Of a stretch of 14,145 nt of DNA, positions 12,034 through 14,145 are shown in pieces. A model generated the notes under the pieces. It was not told the origin of the DNA, ran no database searches, and saw only the letters and a program-made list of their open reading frames with translations. Made by a program: the position numbers and the translations under genes. Source of the stretch: Nanobdellota archaeon (lineage in GTDB: Archaea > Nanobdellota > Nanobdellia > Pacearchaeales > GW2011-AR1); contig JAHJUA010000042.1 of NCBI GenBank assembly GCA_018829425.1, positions 1-14,145 of the forward strand, in the 5' to 3' direction. Positions within the stretch are counted from its first letter, which is position 1. Each line of letters opens with the position of its first letter.

Positions 12034-12186
12034 ATGAAAAAAAGTTTTAGAAAAAATTGGACACTTGGATTTCTTGGCTTCATTGGTCTATTGGGAATTC
12101 AAGGAATAACAGGAAATGACCAAACTAATTTAATTTGGTTTGTTTGGTTCGGATGGTTCCATTACTTTATTCCGAAGAAGAAATAG
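12034..12186 (+). CDS. 50-residue membrane protein, DUF3796-like
   Basis: The start chosen is ATG 12034, one nucleotide after the preceding stop. An upstream in-frame ATG at 11947 would lie inside the EF-Tu-like gene and give an unlikely basic leader. The protein reads MKKSFRKNWTLGFLGFIGLL, then GIQGITGNDQTNL, an aromatic segment IWFVWFGWFHYF, and IPKKK at the end: two short hydrophobic helices with basic ends and a positive N-terminus. The repeated LGF/FIGLLG followed by a WF-rich helix resembles DUF3796-type small proteins. Function is unknown. Its stop codon directly abuts the first tRNA-Glu-derived direct repeat at 12187. Confidence 0.7.
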   Translation: MKKSFRKNWTLGFLGFIGLLGIQGITGNDQTNLIWFVWFGWFHYFIPKKK

Positions 12187-12198
12187 AACGCCCCGACC
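12187..12198. repeat. tRNA-Glu 3'-end direct repeat 1
   Basis: AACGCCCCGACC is identical to 13990-14001, the last ten nucleotides of tRNA-Glu plus two flanking bases, on the same strand. It marks the left edge of the accessory zone and starts immediately after the stop of the 50-aa gene. Confidence 0.7.
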
Positions 12199-12220
12199 TC
12201 GAGCAACTTGTCTTAAAATA

Positions 12221-12535
12221 TTATGCCCTTTCTTCAAGTTCCAATAAGCGACCAGTAATGAAATCTCTCAACCCTTGGTCAAAAATAGAGGAATGGGTAA
12301 ATCGATTGCTTCCACCTAATCCTGCATCAATCCCTTCTCTTTTTGTTGGATTAATTTCATATCCGTTTTCTACTTTTCTCGCGTACCAACCAAGTATAAA
12401 TCGTCCACCATCCTCCGAAACTTCATTACATACCGCCTCCCCCTCATAAACTCTCAAACCAACCGTATTAATGGTTAATGAAGTTACAAGTGAAGAATCA
12501 GAAATTTCAATAGGGGGTTCATAATCTCTTCTCAT
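12221..12535 (-). CDS. Hypothetical protein, 104 aa, in accessory unit 1
   Basis: It begins MRRDYEPPIEISDSSLVTS, with a central VGLRVYEGEAVCNEVSEDGG, then FILGWYARKVENGYEINPT, and an acidic helical end LRDFITGRLLELEERA. It looks like a compact soluble beta-rich domain with a C-terminal helix. There is no membrane segment or known motif. The start at ATG 12535 is supported by a TATA-like sequence 20-31 nt upstream (minus strand). It is the only gene between tRNA-Glu-derived repeats 1 and 2, so it was probably brought in by an insertion. The opposite-strand frame over it is less protein-like and has no promoter. Family not recognised. Confidence 0.6.
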   Translation of the reverse strand: MRRDYEPPIEISDSSLVTSLTINTVGLRVYEGEAVCNEVSEDGGRFILGWYARKVENGYEINPTKREGIDAGLGGSNRFTHSSIFDQGLRDFITGRLLELEERA

Positions 12536-12554
12536 AAATCTATCAATAAAATTT

Positions 12555-12566
12555 TATTTTTAAAGA
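12555..12566 (-). promoter_or_regulatory. TATA-like box for the 104-aa gene
   Basis: Read on the minus strand this is TTTAAAAATAAA, 20-31 nt before ATG 12535. Confidence 0.5.
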
Positions 12567-12605
12567 TTATTGTGATGAAGTCCATCCAAACCCTACAAAA
12601 AGTAT

Positions 12606-12617
12606 AAACGCCCCGAC
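12606..12617. repeat. tRNA-Glu 3'-end direct repeat 2
   Basis: AAACGCCCCGAC is identical to 13989-14000 at the tRNA-Glu 3' end. It separates accessory units 1 and 2. A perfect 7-bp inverted repeat, GAGTGTA (12619-12625) and TACACTC (12638-12644), lies immediately beside it. Confidence 0.7.
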
Positions 12618-12618
12618 A

Positions 12619-12644
12619 GAGTGTATTTCAGAAGCACTACACTC
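12619..12644. repeat. 7-bp inverted repeat next to direct repeat 2
   Basis: GAGTGTA and TACACTC are perfect complements 12 nt apart, beginning two nucleotides from the tRNA-derived repeat. It could be a recombinase arm site or the terminator of the fusion gene, whose stop is about 70 nt away. Confidence 0.4.
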
Positions 12645-12713
12645 CTCACACAGTTAAATGTTCTGGATATATTTAATTATTAGTTTAAAGAGGGTGAAAT
12701 TTATATATTTTTG

Positions 12714-13739
12714 TTAAGTATTAATCCATTCATTAAATTTCTCTGCAAATTTATGGAGCTCTTCTTTATTTTTATTTAATCCTTTATGCTTTTTTGCCTC
12801 TTCTTTTGTTTTATAGAATTTTATTTTTCCTTTAGTAACCATTTCAGTATCTTCTTTTCCATTCCAATAGCTTGTCACAGGAAATCCTTTTTCCTTAAGT
12901 TCTCTATTCCAAGTTAAATCTATTTTAATCCATTTATTATTTAACTTAAATTCTAGTAATTGATGGGTCATTTTAGTCCCAGACTTAAGGACTTTCAATA
13001 TACTTTTCGGAATTGGAAGATCTTTCCAATCAAATACAGCATAAATTTTTCTGGTTTTGAAACCTTCTTCTTCCAGTAATTGTTTCAATAATTCTGTTTT
13101 GTGTCTGCAATCTCCTTCCTCTAATTCTTTATTCACTTCTTCAATCTTAAATGGTTTAATTTTATAAGGAAGATTGTACATAATTCCAACTTTCCTCCGA
13201 ATAATGTAACTCTTATTTGTATGTTTTAAACAATTCATTTTTTTGATAATTAAGTCTCCTTTTTCTTCTTCTAGTATGTTAACTGAAGTATTTCCATTTG
13301 AGAGGTAGTTCCTTTGAACCAATCTTCCTCCTTTTTTTCTGTCTCCTGTGGAAATTGCAAGAAAAGTCATAATAACTCCTCCGTGAGCAACAGCTAAAAT
13401 ATTCTTCTCTTTCTTCTGAATCTCCTTATAGAAATTTTGAACTCTTGAAATGAATTCTTCTTTATTTTCAGTTTCATCATGCATTTCTTTTATCCTATCG
13501 TCAAAAATAATTTTTTTATTGTGGAATTTGTTGATTATTTCTGCTGTCTGCTTAGCTCTTTTTAGAGGGCTAGAATAAATCAAATCAAATTCTTCATTTT
13601 TTAATCTTTCAGCAACTTTTTTTGCTTGAGTTTTTCCAGAATTACTTAAAGGAGTGTCCCTCCATTCATCTTCTTTCCCTTGATGTTTTTGTTTTTTATT
13701 TGCTAAAGATTGGCCATGTCTAACTAAGAACAATTTCAT
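12714..13739 (-). CDS. Histidine phosphatase - transglutaminase-like fusion protein
   Basis: The 341 residues hold two domains. Residues 1-172 are a histidine phosphatase (phosphoglycerate-mutase-like) with LVRHGQSLAN (catalytic R7, H8), TPLSNSGKTQAKKVAERL, IYSSPLKRAKQTAEII, E85 as likely acid and VAHGGV (H119). Residues about 187-341 look like a transglutaminase-like cysteine domain, with GDCRHKTELLKQLL (C211), TKMTHQLLEF (H259) and KWIKIDLTWN (D274) as a Cys-His-Asp triad. There is an internal methionine at 187, where the second domain could begin if separate. A TATA box lies 24-33 nt before ATG 13739. Base composition is visibly more AT-rich than the housekeeping genes. Together with flanking tRNA-derived repeats, this points to acquisition by transfer. 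The physiological substrate of either domain is unknown. Confidence 0.85.
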   Translation of the reverse strand: MKLFLVRHGQSLANKKQKHQGKEDEWRDTPLSNSGKTQAKKVAERLKNEEFDLIYSSPLKRAKQTAEIINKFHNKKIIFDDRIKEMHDETENKEEFISRVQNFYKEIQKKEKNILAVAHGGVIMTFLAISTGDRKKGGRLVQRNYLSNGNTSVNILEEEKGDLIIKKMNCLKHTNKSYIIRRKVGIMYNLPYKIKPFKIEEVNKELEEGDCRHKTELLKQLLEEEGFKTRKIYAVFDWKDLPIPKSILKVLKSGTKMTHQLLEFKLNNKWIKIDLTWNRELKEKGFPVTSYWNGKEDTEMVTKGKIKFYKTKEEAKKHKGLNKNKEELHKFAEKFNEWINT

Positions 13740-13762
13740 ATTCTAACAAAGTAATGAAGATT

Positions 13763-13772
13763 TATATAATTA
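13763..13772 (-). promoter_or_regulatory. TATA box for the fusion gene
   Basis: Read on the minus strand this is TTATATAAAT, 24-33 nt before ATG 13739. Confidence 0.6.
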
Positions 13773-13818
13773 ATCAAAGAATCTGCTAATGAGGAATAAA
13801 CAAACTCCTCTTTCCATA

Positions 13819-13986
13819 TTAATAGTATTGAGAACCTAACATAATTTTTGGAGAATCATATTTTGCTTCTATGTTTCGTTTATGTATTAAAATCTTCTCT
13901 GCCCTGTCTTTATTTTCATTGTAGAATATTAAAATGTGTGAATACACTTCATATATAAATTTTGTATCAATGTAGCACCAAAAATC
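13819..13986 (-). pseudogene. Start-less C-terminal gene remnant beside tRNA-Glu
   Basis: From 13986 down to a TAA at 13819-13821, 55 codons read like a normal protein: DFWCYIDTKFIYEVYSHILI, then FYNENKDRAEKILIHKRNIE, then AKYDSPKIMLGSQYY. There is no ATG, GTG or TTG in frame before residue 49, and upstream the frame runs straight into the tRNA-Glu 3' end. This is what remains when a gene is joined to a tRNA by site-specific insertion or deletion that removed its 5' part. The family is not recognised. An unusual non-canonical start is possible but unlikely. Confidence 0.5.
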
Positions 13987-13988
13987 CG

Positions 13989-14001
13989 AAACGCCCCGAC
14001 C
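13989..14001. repeat. tRNA-Glu 3'-end copy of the direct repeat (intact site)
   Basis: AAACGCCCCGACC covers the last ten tRNA nucleotides (13992-14001) and three flanking bases. It is the source copy for repeats 1 and 2 and thus the presumed attachment site. Confidence 0.65.
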
Positions 14002-14142
14002 GGGATTCGAACCCGGGTCACAGCCGTTCTCCAGTCCGCGAACGAACCAGTATCCGCCTTAGAGAAGGCACGAGATATCATCTCATCGACTAATCTCAAG
14101 ATATTGAGAGGGCTGCATTCTTGGCCTCTGAACTATCGGGGC
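13992..14142 (-). tRNA. tRNA-Glu(CTC), intron-containing
   Basis: Read on the minus strand: acceptor GCCCCGA/TCGGGGC with discriminator G (13992), no CCA encoded. The D stem is GTTC/GAAT around AGAGGCCAA, the anticodon stem CAGCC/GGCTG with loop C-T-CTC-A..C and anticodon CTC, variable loop TGAC, and T arm CCGGG-TTCGAAT-CCCGG. Exons are 14105-14142 and 13992-14026, 73 nt joined, split by a 78-nt intron at 37/38. The promoter lies outside the window. Its 3' end is the source of the two extra repeats at 12187 and 12606. Confidence 0.95.
14027..14104 (-). other. tRNA-Glu intron (78 nt) with bulge-helix-bulge
   Basis: Exon positions 32-35 (CTCT) pair with GGAG near the intron 3' end (one G-U), leaving 3-nt bulges CAA and AAC on opposite strands, which sets the 37/38 cleavage. 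The intron holds three consecutive hairpins: GAGAT-GAT-ATCTC, GCCTT-CTCT-AAGGC and GTTCG-TTCG-CGGAC. It does not share the repeat element found in the tRNA-Thr intron. Confidence 0.85.
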
Positions 14143-14145
14143 TTG

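Noticed and set aside
11947..12186. A longer version of the 50-aa membrane protein starting at 11947
   Set aside because: This start lies inside the EF-Tu-like gene in another frame and adds a basic leader; ATG 12034 right after that gene's stop gives the family-like protein.
12135..12449. A plus-strand 104-codon frame overlapping the 104-aa minus-strand gene
   Set aside because: It has no promoter, a proline- and serine-rich composition typical of antisense frames, and overlaps the end of the 50-aa gene; the minus-strand frame has a TATA box.
14027..14104. A C/D box guide RNA in the tRNA-Glu intron, as in haloarchaeal tRNA-Trp
   Set aside because: GATGAGATGATAT only partly resembles the C box (RTGATGA) and no D box (CTGA) follows.

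Overview
The window looks like a chromosomal stretch of a low-GC archaeon, most likely a DPANN lineage of the Pacearchaeota/Woesearchaeota kind. This is inferred from content; no marker gene such as 16S rRNA is present. Supporting signs are an archaeal-only DUF357 protein, archaeal UMP kinase, RNase P protein Rnp3, archaeal-type PheRS alpha and beta, tRNA genes without encoded CCA (two of them with introns at the canonical archaeal position 37/38), and AT-rich TATA boxes 22-33 nt upstream of most first start codons, meaning leaderless mRNAs. Several short membrane proteins resemble families I know from DPANN genomes.

Left part (1-8000), mostly + strand housekeeping genes: a membrane protein cut by the window edge, a DUF357 gene, a small unknown gene on the minus strand, then pyrG (CTP synthase) and pyrH (UMP kinase), which serve the UMP to CTP route. 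After these come rnp3 (RNase P subunit) and a tight pheS-HIT-pheT cluster encoding phenylalanyl-tRNA synthetase with a histidine-triad protein between the two subunits.

Middle part (8000-11000), mostly minus strand: a conserved unknown protein, an intron-containing tRNA-Thr(GGT), small membrane or exported proteins including an adjacent pair (100 aa + 79 aa), and a YdjM-like membrane hydrolase. A + strand tRNA-Gln(CTG) follows. Right part (11000-14145): a DedA/VTT-like membrane protein, an EF-Tu domain II-like protein, a 50-residue membrane protein, then an AT-rich accessory zone ending in an intron-containing tRNA-Glu(CTC).

Three things stand out. (1) A dispersed short element occurs four times: upstream of pheS, at the HIT/pheT junction, inside the tRNA-Thr intron in antisense, and immediately before tRNA-Gln. 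It has a conserved hairpin with changes on both arms. Two copies share a longer homologous region that starts exactly 26 nt after a TATA box in both cases, so they look like paralogous small-RNA genes. (2) The 3' end of tRNA-Glu is repeated as 11-12 bp direct repeats at 12187, 12607 and 13990, bounding two accessory units, one with an unknown gene and one with a phosphatase-transglutaminase fusion plus a gene remnant. This looks like serial site-specific insertion. (3) The 5' end of tRNA-Thr is duplicated (14 bp) around a 119-bp hairpin-rich insert that separates the tRNA from its apparent promoter.
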